In this document: positions 54,925 through 64,000 of the stretch, in pieces
Position numbering within the stretch: position 1 is the first letter of the stretch
Layout of the letters: the number at the start of each line of letters is the position of its first letter
NCBI RefSeq assembly: GCF_004769575.1
Contig: NZ_RQGA01000014.1
Span: 186,001-250,000, forward strand
Length of the DNA stretch: 64,000 nucleotides
Source of the DNA: Leptospira perdikensis
Lineage (GTDB): Bacteria > Spirochaetota > Leptospiria > Leptospirales > Leptospiraceae
Direction of reading: 5' to 3'
The notes under the pieces: generated by a model
What the model was told of the DNA's origin: nothing
Seen by the model: the letters and a program-made list of their open reading frames with translations, nothing else
Databases searched by the model: none
Made by a program: the position numbers and the translations under genes

Positions 54925-56190
54925 TTAACCGCGGACTTGTCCACTTCCTGTTACATAGGTAGTTGTAGTGGTTAGGTGAATGAGGCCCATCGGTCCCCTT
55001 ACATGGAGTTTTCCTGTAGAAATACCCACCTCAGCACCAAGGCCATACTCACCACCATCATGGAACCGAGTGGAACAGTTTACAAAAATTGCTGCACTAT
55101 CCAGTCCCTTTTGGAAAGTTTGGATCTCCGTTACGTCTTCTGATAGAATACATTCTGTATGACCTGAACTGTATTTCTGAATGTTTTCCATAGCTTCCGA
55201 AACAGAGCCAACTAATTTGATGCTGAGTCTTGTATCCAAAAATTCTGAATAAAAATCTTCTTCTGAGGCTAGTTTTGCGGAAGGAAGAAGTTTCTGAATC
55301 GATGTATCACCCAAAATTTGAATTCCAGAAGTTTCTAATTGAGAGAGTAAACCTGCGATATTCGGATAATCTTTATGGATAAATAAATTCTCTAGTGCAT
55401 TGCAGACACCAGGTCGTTGGACTTTGGAATTTACAAGAATCGGCATTACAATCTTTTCGTTTGCAGAGTTCGATAGATAAAGATTGGTCACACCTTTGTC
55501 ATGTTTGATGACAGGGATTTTACTATTTTCAGAAACAAAACGGATGAGTGCTTCTCCACCACGGGGAACAATCACATCAATTAAATCATCTAATTGAAAA
55601 AAAGGAACCATTGCTTCTCTGTTTGTATTCTCTACGAAGGTAACGACATCTTTTTCAACTCCAGGAATTTTAGCTTCTTCGATAGCCCTGTGGAATAAAG
55701 AAGTAAGTATCAAATTCGAATGAAAGGCTTCGGAACCACCTCGTAAGATACAAGCATTCCCTGATTTAAAAGACAATGAAGCTATGTCGATGATCACATT
55801 CGGTCTAGATTCAAAAATAGTCATGACCACGCCAATGGGAACACGTTTGGTGAGAAGTTCGAGTCCATTGGGAAGGATGGTTCCCCGAACCACTTCGCCT
55901 ACGGGATCCGGAAGATTTCGAATTTCTTCGATACTTTTGGCCATCGACTTAATTCGTTTGGAATCAAGGAGGAGGCGATCCATCATCGAAGAGGATAAAC
56001 CTTTCTCCTGACCATTTTTCATATCGATTTGGTTTTTTTCGATGATCGCAGATTCATTTGCCAAAAGTAGTTCTTCCACACGTTTCAGAACTGAGTTTTT
56101 TTCTAAAGTGGTTAAACCTTTTAGGCCTCTACTGGCTAACTTGGCTTTCGTTGCCAAAGATTTTGCATAGTTTTTGTTTTCATCTGCCAT
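54925..56190 (-). CDS. proA: Gamma-glutamyl phosphate reductase
   Basis: ProA reduces glutamyl 5-phosphate to glutamate semialdehyde with NADPH in proline synthesis. The 421-residue aldehyde-dehydrogenase-fold protein has the cofactor region RRGGEALI-like segment, [13 protein letters not shown] and the catalytic cysteine segment [14 protein letters not shown], ending SGQVRG. It lies three bases downstream of proB and directly before nadD. Confidence 0.96.
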   Translation of the reverse strand: MADENKNYAKSLATKAKLASRGLKGLTTLEKNSVLKRVEELLLANESAIIEKNQIDMKNGQEKGLSSSMMDRLLLDSKRIKSMAKSIEEIRNLPDPVGEVVRGTILPNGLELLTKRVPIGVVMTIFESRPNVIIDIASLSFKSGNACILRGGSEAFHSNLILTSLFHRAIEEAKIPGVEKDVVTFVENTNREAMVPFFQLDDLIDVIVPRGGEALIRFVSENSKIPVIKHDKGVTNLYLSNSANEKIVMPILVNSKVQRPGVCNALENLFIHKDYPNIAGLLSQLETSGIQILGDTSIQKLLPSAKLASEEDFYSEFLDTRLSIKLVGSVSEAMENIQKYSSGHTECILSEDVTEIQTFQKGLDSAAIFVNCSTRFHDGGEYGLGAEVGISTGKLHVRGPMGLIHLTTTTTYVTGSGQVRG

Positions 56191-56193
56191 AGT

Positions 56194-57060
56194 TTACTCC
56201 GTAGGAAAAGAAAAGAAATGGGACTGGATTTCAGAAGCAGTGGGAACACGATGAGCTGAAGTCTGATCCGCAATTAAAGTTCCAAAGTTTTCAACTTCAA
56301 AAAACTGAGAGATAGCATGTTTTTTCTCACCATTCACGATTCCCGTTTTGATTCCGTAGGGTAATAAAAGTTTGGCGGCATTGATTTTAGTAAACATACC
56401 ACCCGTTCCAGGACCAGAAGGACCTGTTGCCAATTTCTCTGTCTCTTCTGTGATCTCGGTAAATAAATCGATTTTAGAATTTTCTTTTAAAAATCCATCT
56501 ACACCTGTTAGGATAAGAAGAAGGTCTGCTCCCACAATGGAAGCAACAATGGCAGATAGAATATCGTTATCTCCCAAATTAATTTCTTCTGTGGAAACGG
56601 AATCGTTTTCATTTACAATGGGAAGGATTCCCCAACCGAGTAACTGACGAAAAGTTTGTTTTAAGTTGGTAAAACTTTTTTCCTCATTCAAATCCTTTCT
56701 TCCAAAAAGAATTTGGGCGATTGGTATATTAACACGGCTAAAAAAGCTTTCATAAAGATTAAGGAGTTTGTTTTGACCCATGGCAGCAAACGCCTGTTTT
56801 TCGGCAAGAGTGGTTTTTCCATTGAATATAGACCCTGATCCACTTTGTTCCGAAAGAAGTTTTTTTCCTTGGGCAATGGCACCGGAGGAAACAAGGATCA
56901 CTTCTTTTCCTTGGTCACGTAACATTCGAATGTCACCGACTAAATCATATAAAAAATCATTAATTTTAGATTCTTCACCGGAAACTCGAGCACTTCCGAT
57001 TTTGATCACAATGAGTTTGGCCTTCTTTATGGAGTCTAAAAATTCCTTACGTGTTTTCAT
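56194..57060 (-). CDS. proB: Glutamate 5-kinase without PUA domain
   Basis: ProB phosphorylates glutamate, the committed step of proline synthesis and the usual site of feedback inhibition. The amino-acid kinase motifs are [44 protein letters not shown] and [13 protein letters not shown]. At 288 residues it lacks the C-terminal PUA domain of the 367-residue E. coli enzyme, a common short form. The start overlaps the obg stop by 14 bases. Confidence 0.95.
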   Translation of the reverse strand: MKTRKEFLDSIKKAKLIVIKIGSARVSGEESKINDFLYDLVGDIRMLRDQGKEVILVSSGAIAQGKKLLSEQSGSGSIFNGKTTLAEKQAFAAMGQNKLLNLYESFFSRVNIPIAQILFGRKDLNEEKSFTNLKQTFRQLLGWGILPIVNENDSVSTEEINLGDNDILSAIVASIVGADLLLILTGVDGFLKENSKIDLFTEITEETEKLATGPSGPGTGGMFTKINAAKLLLPYGIKTGIVNGEKKHAISQFFEVENFGTLIADQTSAHRVPTASEIQSHFFSFPTE

Positions 57061-58072
57061 AAACTAACTTTGCTTTTTCAGGGAAAAATACTTTGTCAAT
57101 GCGTTCGAGTAAGTATTCTAAATTGGATTCTTTGTCGGCAGAAATACAAATGATTTCTCCTAAATGGGAATAGTTTTTTTTGATCTCTTCTGTAAACGTA
57201 GGATCATTATCCCAAATATCCATTTTGTTGATGACGATGAGATATTTTTTGTTTAAAAGAGTTTGGTTGTAATTCCCAAGTTCACTTCGTAACATTTCTA
57301 ATTCTTCTTCGAGTTGTAAATTCCCACCGTCAAAAAGAAAAAGAATCCCTTGGACTCGTTCGATATGTTTGAGAAAACTAATCCCAAGGCCGACACCTCG
57401 AGAAGCCCCCTCAATGATTCCAGGAATGTCTGCTACCGTATAACGAAATAAATCTTCATGTCTATGTACCACACCAAGGTTAGGGGAAAGGGTAGTAAAG
57501 GCATAACCAGCAATTTTAGGGTGAGCATGGGTGATTTTTGCGAGTAGGGTCGACTTACCGGCGTTAGGAAGTCCTACAATCCCAATGTCTGCGAGTAATT
57601 TTAATTCTAATAATAAAGAAAGCTGGCCACCATCTTCTCCGGGTTGGCTGTAGCGAGGAGCTTGTTGGACAGATGTTTTGAAAAATGTATTTCCTTTTCC
57701 ACCACGCCCGCCCGTAGCAATGGTAAAACTTTCGCCGTCGTGATTGAAATCATAGATGAGTTCCATGGTAACGGAATCAATGATTTGGGTTCCTACAGGT
57801 ACTTTTAGGATTAAATCCTCACCATTTTTCCCATTTCGATTTTGGCCAAGTCCTGGTTCGCCGTCTTGGGCTGCATACATACGATCGGGAAGGTAGTTTT
57901 CCAAAGTCATCATCCGACCTTCAGCAATAAAGATGACATCGCCACCTTTGCCACCGTCACCACCATCCGGGCCACCAAATTCTACAAATTTCTCTTTATG
58001 GAAATGGACAGAACCTGCCCCTCCGTGTCCGGCTCGAATTTGAATGGGTACTTCGTCGATAAATCCGCTCAT
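57047..58072 (-). CDS. obg: Obg family GTPase
   Basis: Obg/CgtA is an essential GTPase in 50S maturation and stress signalling. The N-terminal glycine-rich Obg fold reads [16 protein letters not shown] and [13 protein letters not shown]. The G domain has [11 protein letters not shown] (G1), [12 protein letters not shown] (G3) and NKMD (G4). Length, 341 residues, is normal and there is no C-terminal OCT extension. It begins a new transcript or read-through after the rpmA terminator. Confidence 0.97.
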   Translation of the reverse strand: MSGFIDEVPIQIRAGHGGAGSVHFHKEKFVEFGGPDGGDGGKGGDVIFIAEGRMMTLENYLPDRMYAAQDGEPGLGQNRNGKNGEDLILKVPVGTQIIDSVTMELIYDFNHDGESFTIATGGRGGKGNTFFKTSVQQAPRYSQPGEDGGQLSLLLELKLLADIGIVGLPNAGKSTLLAKITHAHPKIAGYAFTTLSPNLGVVHRHEDLFRYTVADIPGIIEGASRGVGLGISFLKHIERVQGILFLFDGGNLQLEEELEMLRSELGNYNQTLLNKKYLIVINKMDIWDNDPTFTEEIKKNYSHLGEIICISADKESNLEYLLERIDKVFFPEKAKLVYENT

Positions 58073-58086
58073 AGTTTCCTTTGGTC

Positions 58087-58124
58087 AAAAAAAAACCCGT
58101 TTAAGGAGATCCTAAAACGGGTTT
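58087..58124 (-). terminator. Intrinsic terminator after rpmA
   Basis: AAACCCGTTT (58093-58102) pairs with AAACGGGTTT (58115-58124); an inner AGGA/TCCT pair continues the stem. On the minus strand a run of nine U follows (A's at 58087-58095). It sits between rpmA and obg, separating ribosomal-protein expression from the obg-proBA run, perhaps with partial read-through. Confidence 0.8.
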
Positions 58125-58147
58125 CGCCTCTCAAATGTATGAGAGGA

Positions 58148-58405
58148 TTACACTTTCGGGTAAACGGAGATTTGTTGTCTTTCTTTAGTTACATGTTCGA
58201 AAGTCACAACACCGTCAACAAGTGCATAAAGAGTATGGTCACGACCAATCCCTACATTTTTTCCGGCTTTGTATTCAGTTCCTCTTTGGCGAACAATAAT
58301 GTTTCCAGCAATTGCTAGTTGTCCACCGTAAACTTTTACACCAAGTCTCTTCGATACCGAATCACGACCGTTCTTTGTGGATCCACCACCTTTCTTTGTA
58401 GCCAT
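58148..58405 (-). CDS. rpmA: 50S ribosomal protein L27
   Basis: The 85-residue protein starts [15 protein letters not shown], immediately homologous to mature L27, followed by [11 protein letters not shown] and [12 protein letters not shown]27 supports peptidyl transfer near the tRNA ends. There is no Firmicutes-like N-terminal extension to be cleaved. It follows prp by three bases and ends before the terminator. Confidence 0.97.
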   Translation of the reverse strand: MATKKGGGSTKNGRDSVSKRLGVKVYGGQLAIAGNIIVRQRGTEYKAGKNVGIGRDHTLYALVDGVVTFEHVTKERQQISVYPKV

Positions 58406-58408
58406 TGT

Positions 58409-58738
58409 TTACCCCTTTATTATTTCGTCTTGGATGGAAATCGCTTGGGAATGAGACTGTTCTAAAGATTTTAATCCAAACTCCACCATCGAAAGTAGGC
58501 TTTGGTAGCCATCTCTTTGGTGTTTTTTGACTAAAAACGTTACGTATCCGTCTCGTTTTTCTTCCGTTTCCAAACTGTCCTGTGATGCTAAGTAAGAGTG
58601 GGCACTCTGAACCAGAGTGGAGACCCCTGCACACAAAAGATTTTCACCTTTCGAACCTAAGTCCTTGGGAGAATGTCCTTCCAGTTGGATTCCTGCGATT
58701 TTCCCTCCTAAATCTTTAAAAATCTTACTATAAATCAA
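58409..58738 (-). CDS. Ribosomal-processing cysteine protease Prp (YsxB-like)
   Basis: The 109-residue protein has the Prp active site GHSPKDLGSKGENLLCAGVS with His22 and Cys36. In Staphylococcus and relatives, Prp cleaves the N-terminal extension of L27. It sits between rplU and rpmA, the conserved location, in a one-base-spaced operon. Since the adjacent L27 has no extension, its substrate here is unclear. The His-Cys spacing is 14, against 12 in the staphylococcal form as I recall it. Confidence 0.88.
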   Translation of the reverse strand: MIYSKIFKDLGGKIAGIQLEGHSPKDLGSKGENLLCAGVSTLVQSAHSYLASQDSLETEEKRDGYVTFLVKKHQRDGYQSLLSMVEFGLKSLEQSHSQAISIQDEIIKG

Positions 58739-59047
58739 TTATCCGTTGATGGATACTACTTGGAGTTTTTGGAGTTGTTGTCTGTGACCCCAAGACTTCT
58801 TGTAGTTTTTTCTTTTTTTGTATTTGAAACCGTGGATTTTTTCACCCTTGCAGTCTTCTAATACTTTCAAAGTAACTTTGGCACCGGAAAGTGCTGGTGA
58901 ACCAATGTTCACTTTGTTATTATCGGAAAGGAGTAGGACTTTCGTTTCTACTGTGCTTCCAACCGAGTTTCCTGTTTTTTCTGCGACGAATACCTGGTCA
59001 GGAGACACTTTAAATTGTTTGGCTCCAAGTTCAATGATGGCGAACAT
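58739..59047 (-). CDS. rplU: 50S ribosomal protein L21
   Basis: L21 binds 23S rRNA and is needed for 50S assembly. The 102-residue protein has FAIIELGAKQFKVSPDQ, GAKVTLKVL and the C-terminal KIHGFKYKKRKNYKKSWGHR, typical of L21. A TAGGA ribosome site lies eight bases before the ATG. A TTGACA hexamer is present on the minus strand at 59109-59114, but no convincing -10 box is seen. It is divergent from typA and is the first gene of the rplU-prp-rpmA group. Confidence 0.97.
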   Translation of the reverse strand: MFAIIELGAKQFKVSPDQVFVAEKTGNSVGSTVETKVLLLSDNNKVNIGSPALSGAKVTLKVLEDCKGEKIHGFKYKKRKNYKKSWGHRQQLQKLQVVSING

Positions 59048-59165
59048 ATAACTATCCTAATCTCTTTCTCGAATGTAGTTCTTACCAGGATTTCTGATGG
59101 CCACCTCTTGTCAAACTGAAATCCCCATTTACAGCCTAACTGGATTAGAATTTCTGGTAAAAACA

Positions 59166-60974
59166 ATGGAAATTCGCAACATCGCCATCATCGCACACGT
59201 CGACCACGGTAAGACGACACTAACAGATTGTATCCTTCGCCATACGGGCGCCGTAACTGCAAAAGAAGACCGAGAGAGACTCATGGACTCCAACGCATTG
59301 GAGCAAGAAAAAGGGATTACCATCCTTGCCAAGAACACTTCGGTAAAATACAAAGGCACTCGCATTAATATCGTAGACACTCCAGGTCACGCGGACTTCG
59401 GAGGAGAAGTAGAACGAGTTCTGTCCATGACAGACTGTACACTATTACTTGTCGATGCTTTCGACGGACCGATGCCACAAACTCGATTTGTGCTTGGAAA
59501 ATCACTCCAACTTGGTCACAAACCAATTGTGGTTGTGAACAAAGTAGACAGAGAGGGTGCAAGACCTGGTTATTCCGTAGACAAAGTTTTTGATTTATTC
59601 AGCGACCTTGGTGCAACAGAAGAACAGTTAGACTTTCCTATTGTTTATGCTTCTGCAAAACAAGGTTGGGCGGTAAACCAACTTTCCGAAGTTCCAGGAT
59701 CAAACATCGAACCACTTCTTGATAAAGTTTTGGAACATGTTGCTGCGGTAAAAAGTGAAAGTGATAAAGCACTCCAATTCCAAGTCACAGCCCTTGATTA
59801 CAATGAATACGTAGGTCGTATTGCCATTGGTAAAATCTACCAAGGGACAATGAAAAAAGGTGCTGACGTAACACTCGCAAAAACTAACGGAACAACTGCT
59901 AATTATAAAATCACAAAACTTTATGGTTACGAAGGACTCACTCGTTACGAAATTGATGAAGCAGGTTCCGGAGACATCGTAGCTATGGCCGGGATTCCAG
60001 ATGTGTTCATCGGGGATACTGTTTGTGATCTTGGAAATCCACTTCCACTACCTGCGATCCAAGTAGAAGAACCAACCGTTTCCATGTTCTTTATGGTCAA
60101 CAACTCACCGTTTGCTGGTAAAGAAGGGAAATTTGTTACAACAAGAAACCTTCGGGAACGTTTGGATAGAGAACTTGAAACCAACGTAGCACTTCGTTTA
60201 GAAGAAACAGAAGACAAAGATCGTTTTAAAATTTTAGGACGTGGGGAACTCCACTTATCGATCCTCATTGAAAACATGAGAAGAGAAGGATACGAACTCC
60301 AAGTATCTCGCCCGGAAGTGATCATCAAACAAAATGAACTTGGTGAAAAAATTGAGCCATACGAAACTCTCGTAATGGATTTACCTGACCAATACTCTGG
60401 TGCTTGTATCCAAGAATTGAATCGCCGTAAAGGTGAATTAACAGGAATGGATGCCCATACTTCCGGAATCACTCGTGTGGAATATGTCATTCCGACAAGA
60501 GGTCTTATCGGTTTTAGAGGTCATTTTATTTCTGAAACTCGTGGGGAAGGAGTAATGTCTAGCCGTTTCCTACGTTTTGATAAATACAAAGGTGAAATTC
60601 CTGGCCGTAAAAATGGTGCTCTCATTTCTATGGACTCTGGCGATTCTACTGCCTATGCTCTTTGGAAGGTTCAGGAACGTGGAGAACTTTTCATTGAACC
60701 ACAAGTTGCAGTCTATCCAGGGATGATCCTCGGAATGAACAGCCGTGATTCGGATTTAGAAGTAAACCCTGTACGTGAAAAGAAATTAACCAACGTACGT
60801 GCTTCTGGTTCTGATGAAGCGATTCGTCTCGTTCCGCCAAAGAAACTGACTTTGGAACAATCCATTGAATTTTTAGATGATGATGAACTTTTGGAAGTGA
60901 CTCCACAAAGTTTACGTCTTCGTAAAAAGGTTTTGGATGCAAGTATGAGAAAAAGATCGGGTGGTGGTCGTTAG
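59166..60974 (+). CDS. typA: Translational GTPase TypA/BipA
   Basis: TypA is an EF-G-like GTPase that acts on the ribosome under stress and in 50S assembly. The start at ATG 59166 gives [20 protein letters not shown] as its opening, the usual N-terminus, and 602 residues. An open frame to 59097 would add 23 residues unlike the family. Motifs: P-loop [36 protein letters not shown], and C-terminal [16 protein letters not shown] [18 protein letters not shown]. It is followed by a strong terminator. Confidence 0.97.
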   Translation: MEIRNIAIIAHVDHGKTTLTDCILRHTGAVTAKEDRERLMDSNALEQEKGITILAKNTSVKYKGTRINIVDTPGHADFGGEVERVLSMTDCTLLLVDAFDGPMPQTRFVLGKSLQLGHKPIVVVNKVDREGARPGYSVDKVFDLFSDLGATEEQLDFPIVYASAKQGWAVNQLSEVPGSNIEPLLDKVLEHVAAVKSESDKALQFQVTALDYNEYVGRIAIGKIYQGTMKKGADVTLAKTNGTTANYKITKLYGYEGLTRYEIDEAGSGDIVAMAGIPDVFIGDTVCDLGNPLPLPAIQVEEPTVSMFFMVNNSPFAGKEGKFVTTRNLRERLDRELETNVALRLEETEDKDRFKILGRGELHLSILIENMRREGYELQVSRPEVIIKQNELGEKIEPYETLVMDLPDQYSGACIQELNRRKGELTGMDAHTSGITRVEYVIPTRGLIGFRGHFISETRGEGVMSSRFLRFDKYKGEIPGRKNGALISMDSGDSTAYALWKVQERGELFIEPQVAVYPGMILGMNSRDSDLEVNPVREKKLTNVRASGSDEAIRLVPPKKLTLEQSIEFLDDDELLEVTPQSLRLRKKVLDASMRKRSGGGR

Positions 60975-61003
60975 ACTTTACCAAACCAAAATCTTTTGAA
61001 AGC

Positions 61004-61035
61004 AAAAAGGGACTAAATTTTTAGTCCCTTTTTTT
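61004..61035. terminator. Strong, probably bidirectional terminator
   Basis: AAAAAGGGACTAAA (61004-61017) pairs with TTTAGTCCCTTTTT (61020-61033) with little loop. On the plus strand it ends in a T-run to 61035, and on the minus strand the complementary A-run gives U's. It lies between convergent typA and the AsmA-like gene. Confidence 0.85.
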
Positions 61036-61050
61036 ATGTAATTTTGGTAT

Positions 61051-62499
61051 TTAGAAACCGAGACCTTTGAGTGCATCTCCTGCACCGGGAATCTTTTTTA
61101 AAGCGTCTCCAGCTTTTCCTTTAATCACTTCTTTCACCGCACCGCTAACAAGGTCGGAAATGGTTCCAAGACCCACACCAAGTTCCACATTGGGGTTACG
61201 AATGTCACCGTAAGTGCGAAATGGTATAAACAGTCTTTCGTTTTTGACAAGGTTTCCTACAATTTTGTTACGAAGGGCTTTTGTGTCTCCTTGACCTTTA
61301 GTAACTTGTTTTATTTTTTCATCCACAGAAGCTAAAGATTTTTTGGATTCATCTTCATCATACAACATACCCATTTTCATCTCATGATAGTTCGTTGTTG
61401 TAACGATATAAGAACCCTTAGTAATTTGTAAGTCGTAGTTTTTAGTTGGGAACGTTGGTTCATCTAAAAAGGTCACCTTTCCATTGCTATACTCAACTTT
61501 GAAGGATACATCTTTTTTAAGTTCTGCTTTTTCCTTCAATTTATCCAGTTTTAGTCCCGCTTGGTTCATCATGGGAAGTTCCCCGGCAATGGCATCAAAT
61601 GCAGCAAATCCAGAAACAAAGGAATCCTCCTTCATTGTGACTTCATAAATGACTTTTGGATTTACAAGTCCTGTTTTGACAACAAAGGGAACAACTTTCC
61701 CTTCCGTTTCTAATAAAAACTTAGCTGCTTCCTTTTTGTTTCTGCCAATGATTGTGACATCGGCGTCAAAATTCACATTCACATTGTTATGTGACTCGAG
61801 ATCACTTCCATCAATATCAATGTCTTTTAGCTCTAAATCCAATTTTTGAATTTGAATGATCTGTCCTGTTTTGCGCATACTGACTTGAATATTTCCATCT
61901 TGGATTCCGACAAGACCCATCTTGATAGCAATCGGAATGTCTTTGATCGAGAATGGTCCAGAAGGTGGGGCACTTGCCTTTTCTTTAGCTTCTTCTTCCT
62001 CAGCTGCTTTTTTTTCTGCTAGTGCTTCAGGGGAAAGAGCAGGGTTCTTTTCGCCATCTACAATTTTCGGTGTTTTGAAAAGTGAAGTTAAATTGTTCCC
62101 ACCATCTTCATTCATAGTCAGCGAAATCTCTGGTTGTTTTAGAACAATTTTATTTACTTTTAAGGTTTTGGTCAGAAGGGCTAAAAAAGAAATTTTAACA
62201 TCTGCTTTTCCAAGTTGAATGAGACCTTTTGGTTTGGATTTTCTTTCATCGAGAGGTGTACCTTTGTTCGCCACTTCATCCCTTGGTGCAAGGATGATAC
62301 CTTCAATCTCTATTCCGGAAAGGACATTGACAAGGTTGATATTGACGGATTCTACATGGGCTCGCACATTGATTGCAGATTCGATTTGTTTGACAAGAAA
62401 ACTGGGAGTGATGAAACTCCCGGCAAATACTAACGCAATGATGACCATGAGAAGGATGCTTGCGAAGACTGCACCAATTCCGTAACCTATCTTTTTCAT
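61051..62499 (-). CDS. AsmA-like membrane-anchored protein
   Basis: ATG 62499 is chosen because AGGAGA lies five bases upstream; the open frame to 62520 adds seven residues. The 482-residue protein has a membrane anchor (SILLMVIIALVFAGSFI) and AsmA-type features: INLVNVLSGIEIEGIIL, and LVNKIVLKQPEISL-like beta repeats (LKVNKIVLKQPEISL). An Ala/Glu-rich linker (about 165-190) and a long beta-rich body follow. AsmA-family proteins act in envelope lipid transport or outer-membrane assembly. Ends GAGDALKGLGF. Confidence 0.8.
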   Translation of the reverse strand: MKKIGYGIGAVFASILLMVIIALVFAGSFITPSFLVKQIESAINVRAHVESVNINLVNVLSGIEIEGIILAPRDEVANKGTPLDERKSKPKGLIQLGKADVKISFLALLTKTLKVNKIVLKQPEISLTMNEDGGNNLTSLFKTPKIVDGEKNPALSPEALAEKKAAEEEEAKEKASAPPSGPFSIKDIPIAIKMGLVGIQDGNIQVSMRKTGQIIQIQKLDLELKDIDIDGSDLESHNNVNVNFDADVTIIGRNKKEAAKFLLETEGKVVPFVVKTGLVNPKVIYEVTMKEDSFVSGFAAFDAIAGELPMMNQAGLKLDKLKEKAELKKDVSFKVEYSNGKVTFLDEPTFPTKNYDLQITKGSYIVTTTNYHEMKMGMLYDEDESKKSLASVDEKIKQVTKGQGDTKALRNKIVGNLVKNERLFIPFRTYGDIRNPNVELGVGLGTISDLVSGAVKEVIKGKAGDALKKIPGAGDALKGLGF

Positions 62500-62581
62500 A
62501 CTGTCTCCTAATTCTGACACTAAAGAGTGGAATTGAGACTAAGGGGAAATTGGACTCTGTAAAGTAAAAAAGGGAAATAAA

Positions 62582-63010
62582 TTAATTCAGAAAACGAACC
62601 GAACTGATAATGTTGGTTAACTGTTGGAAAAGGTCATCTCCCACTTCTTCATCTGAATTGTAAGTGACTAGTAACATTCTAGACCGATTGGCAACCATAT
62701 AGACCATCCAAACTCGATCTTCCTTTAAAAATTCACAAGCGCGGATGGAAGATCCTTCATTGTTTTCAAAAACAGCTACATTTTCTGCATCATAATCAAT
62801 TTCATGGATTTTTAAATAGTTTTCTAATTCTTGGTCAACATTGAAATCTTCTAATTTAGATTCAAAAGCATAAACTTGTAAGGCACCACCACCATCCGGA
62901 TGGAAAAAGGCAGGTATTTCCTCGACAACCATATGTTCCCAAGTCGCAGGAAACAGAAAAGAATACCATCCTTGAGGTGATCGAAATTGTTTGTACATGG
63001 GTTTTGTCAT
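62582..63010 (-). CDS. Small unknown protein, possibly DUF3805-like
   Basis: A 142-residue protein, without signal peptide, opening YKQFRSPQGWYSFLFPATWE. The GWYSFLFPATWE-type motif, an acidic middle and a LFQQLTNIISSVRF end look like PsbP/DUF3805-type small alpha-beta proteins. This is a weak family guess. It is separated by 61 bases from the AsmA-like gene and divergent from the next. Confidence 0.6.
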   Translation of the reverse strand: MTKPMYKQFRSPQGWYSFLFPATWEHMVVEEIPAFFHPDGGGALQVYAFESKLEDFNVDQELENYLKIHEIDYDAENVAVFENNEGSSIRACEFLKEDRVWMVYMVANRSRMLLVTYNSDEEVGDDLFQQLTNIISSVRFLN

Positions 63011-63057
63011 CGGAAATCCCTTTTCTTTCCAATAAATCTTTGGAGTAATGGCAGTAA

Positions 63058-64000
63058 ATGATTTTCAAAAGAAAATGGTATTTCCTATTATTTAGTCTTC
63101 TCATTTCCACCAGCTTTTTTGGAAGTCTTTGGGCACAAGTTTCGGGATATGAATCGGCTTACCCTTCAGCGTATTTGTTGGGACTTTCTTCGTCGGGAGT
63201 GGTTACAAAAAATTCAATGGGAAGTATTTATGGAAATACTGCATTTCTTTCCAATCAAACTAAACATATCGTAGATGCGGGCGTAAACGGAAGTTATGCG
63301 AATCCAAAAGTATCTCCATTATACCTCTCGGGTGCTCTTTACTTTTCTTATTCTGATTCCTTAGGGTTTGGATTTCGCGGTAAACCTGTTTTTTTACGAT
63401 CCTTTCCTGCGGATGAAAGATTTTCTAATTATGCCTTTCAAGGTTTTGTTAGTTGGAAATGGAACGAATATCTATCCTTTGCTTTAAATTTAGGACCAGG
63501 AATTTCTGGACGTATCGGAGGGTATAGTTCCTATTCTTGGAATCTATCAGCTTCTACAGCCATTCAATATGGAAACTTCCGAATGGGGTTAATATTAGAA
63601 TCACCGGGAAGTTACCGTTTTGACAAGTATTTGGGATCAGAAAAACTAAAAGAACGCCTCCCGGAACGACTGCTAGTGGGCGTCGGATATAAAATTACGG
63701 AATCCATAGATCTACAAATGGAAATACATCGTACTTTTTTTGAACGATCTCAGATTTCTGTAAATGGGGGAGATAACTCTTTTCATTACCCGATTCGCAC
63801 CATGTATGCAGGTAACGTCGGTTTAGCGATCGGTAAAATCGAATCCTTCCAGGTTCTCACGGGTTTTGGACGTGAGTTTCGGGCGGACTCTGCCCTTAGA
63901 GGATTTTATACGGCTTCCATTGGAATTGCCGGTTCCTTCTTTCCTTCCGAGTTAGGGGAAGGGTATTTGTATTCTGTTTCTCTCCAAAGATCAGGTTTAA
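63058..64000 (+). CDS. Secreted protein, probable outer-membrane beta-barrel (3' end outside window)
   Basis: The frame opens at ATG 63058, with an in-frame TAA immediately before, and stays open for 314 codons to the window edge. It starts with a basic, hydrophobic signal peptide (KRKWYFLLFSLLISTSFF, then SLWAQ). The mature part has alternating aromatic and glycine-rich strands (LGFGFRGKPVFLR, SFALNLGPGISGRIGG, TAIQYGNFRMGLILE), as in outer-membrane porins such as FadL or leptospiral OMPs. The last strand read ends SLQRSGL. Identity is not recognised; about 47 bases separate it from the previous gene's start. Confidence 0.75.
   Translation, partial: MIFKRKWYFLLFSLLISTSFFGSLWAQVSGYESAYPSAYLLGLSSSGVVTKNSMGSIYGNTAFLSNQTKHIVDAGVNGSYANPKVSPLYLSGALYFSYSDSLGFGFRGKPVFLRSFPADERFSNYAFQGFVSWKWNEYLSFALNLGPGISGRIGGYSSYSWNLSASTAIQYGNFRMGLILESPGSYRFDKYLGSEKLKERLPERLLVGVGYKITESIDLQMEIHRTFFERSQISVNGGDNSFHYPIRTMYAGNVGLAIGKIESFQVLTGFGREFRADSALRGFYTASIGIAGSFFPSELGEGYLYSVSLQRSGL

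Noticed and set aside
59097..59165. Extended N-terminus of TypA
   Set aside because: The 23 residues are not family-like; the canonical start [15 protein letters not shown] is at 59166.
63048..63095. Tiny frame ATG 63048 of 15 codons before the final gene
   Set aside because: It ends inside the following gene's signal peptide frame and has no known match; a leader peptide is possible but unsupported.
1..64000. CRISPR array, tRNA or rRNA gene, insertion sequence, prophage, toxin-antitoxin pair
   Set aside because: No regularly spaced direct repeats, no tRNA-like cloverleaf or rRNA segment noticed by eye, no transposase, integrase or phage protein among the readable frames.

Overview
The window looks like chromosome from a Leptospira species, probably on the saprophytic or low-virulence side. 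Reasons: low-GC, tightly packed genes with many ATGA and TGATG overlaps; lipoprotein and sensor genes of leptospiral style; a DUF1574 gene beside an MBOAT acyltransferase; SpoIIE-type phosphatases fused to membrane sensors; and the futalosine menaquinone gene mqnC. Genus is an inference from protein recognition only. I see no tRNA, rRNA, CRISPR, insertion sequence or prophage. No gene-free stretch exceeds about 170 bases.

Layout. 1-7.8 kb (+): end of a DUF5683-like membrane protein, then hisD-panC-mfd, then a lipoprotein with uppP. 7.7-10.3 kb (-): a large DISM/7TM/SpoIIE/TPR sensor. 10.3-14.1 kb (+): a PUA rRNA methyltransferase and an MBOAT/DUF1574 acyl-transfer pair. 14.1-20.5 kb: a J-like membrane protein (-), miaB, an LptF/LptG permease, a receiver-like coiled-coil protein, a small secreted protein (-), mgsA and an unknown. 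20.4-24.5 kb (-): two large secreted TPR proteins, one with NHL and VWA-like domains. 24.6-26.2 kb: prfC (+). 26.2-32.1 kb (-): an Fe-S membrane oxidoreductase followed by a LysM-FecR / Ig-like / SpoIIE gene set. 32.2-36.3 kb: mqnC (+), a GGDEF cyclase, a GerMN protein and a HAD phosphatase (-). 36.3-39.2 kb (+): an unusual three-gene cassette of a lysine-2,3-aminomutase-like radical SAM enzyme, a Ddl-like ATP-grasp ligase and a haem-oxygenase-like diiron protein. 39.2-42.3 kb (-): bacterioferritin, a THUMP methyltransferase, a vertebrate-type N-acetylglutamate synthase and a DUF393 protein. 42.4-46.3 kb (+): a thiolase-like protein with Ser at the expected Cys, a GT9 glycosyltransferase, pepP and a MarR regulator. 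46.3-50.1 kb (-): an enoyl-CoA hydratase with a perfect 14-bp palindrome in its leader, an M20 amidohydrolase and a TolC-like protein. 50.1-52.2 kb (+): a DUF255/YyaL protein. 52.2-59.0 kb (-): the ribosome/GTPase/proline/NAD block rplU-prp-rpmA, terminator, obg-proB-proA-nadD-yqeK-LCP-like-rsfS. 59.2-61.0 kb: typA (+). 61-63 kb (-): an AsmA-like protein and a small unknown. From 63.06 kb (+): a secreted, probably beta-barrel protein that runs off the end.

How the genes fit together. Most of the window is housekeeping: amino-acid and cofactor synthesis (hisD, panC, proBA, nadD, mqnC, NAGS), translation and ribosome maturation, transcription-coupled repair and envelope biogenesis. It is interspersed with signalling modules: two SpoIIE phosphatases, a diguanylate cyclase and a receiver-like protein. 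The strongest candidate for an undescribed system is the translationally coupled aminomutase / ATP-grasp / diiron-oxidase cassette. Its KamA-like member keeps both lysine-contacting Asp residues and the PLP Lys, while its diiron member has Asn at one expected His ligand.
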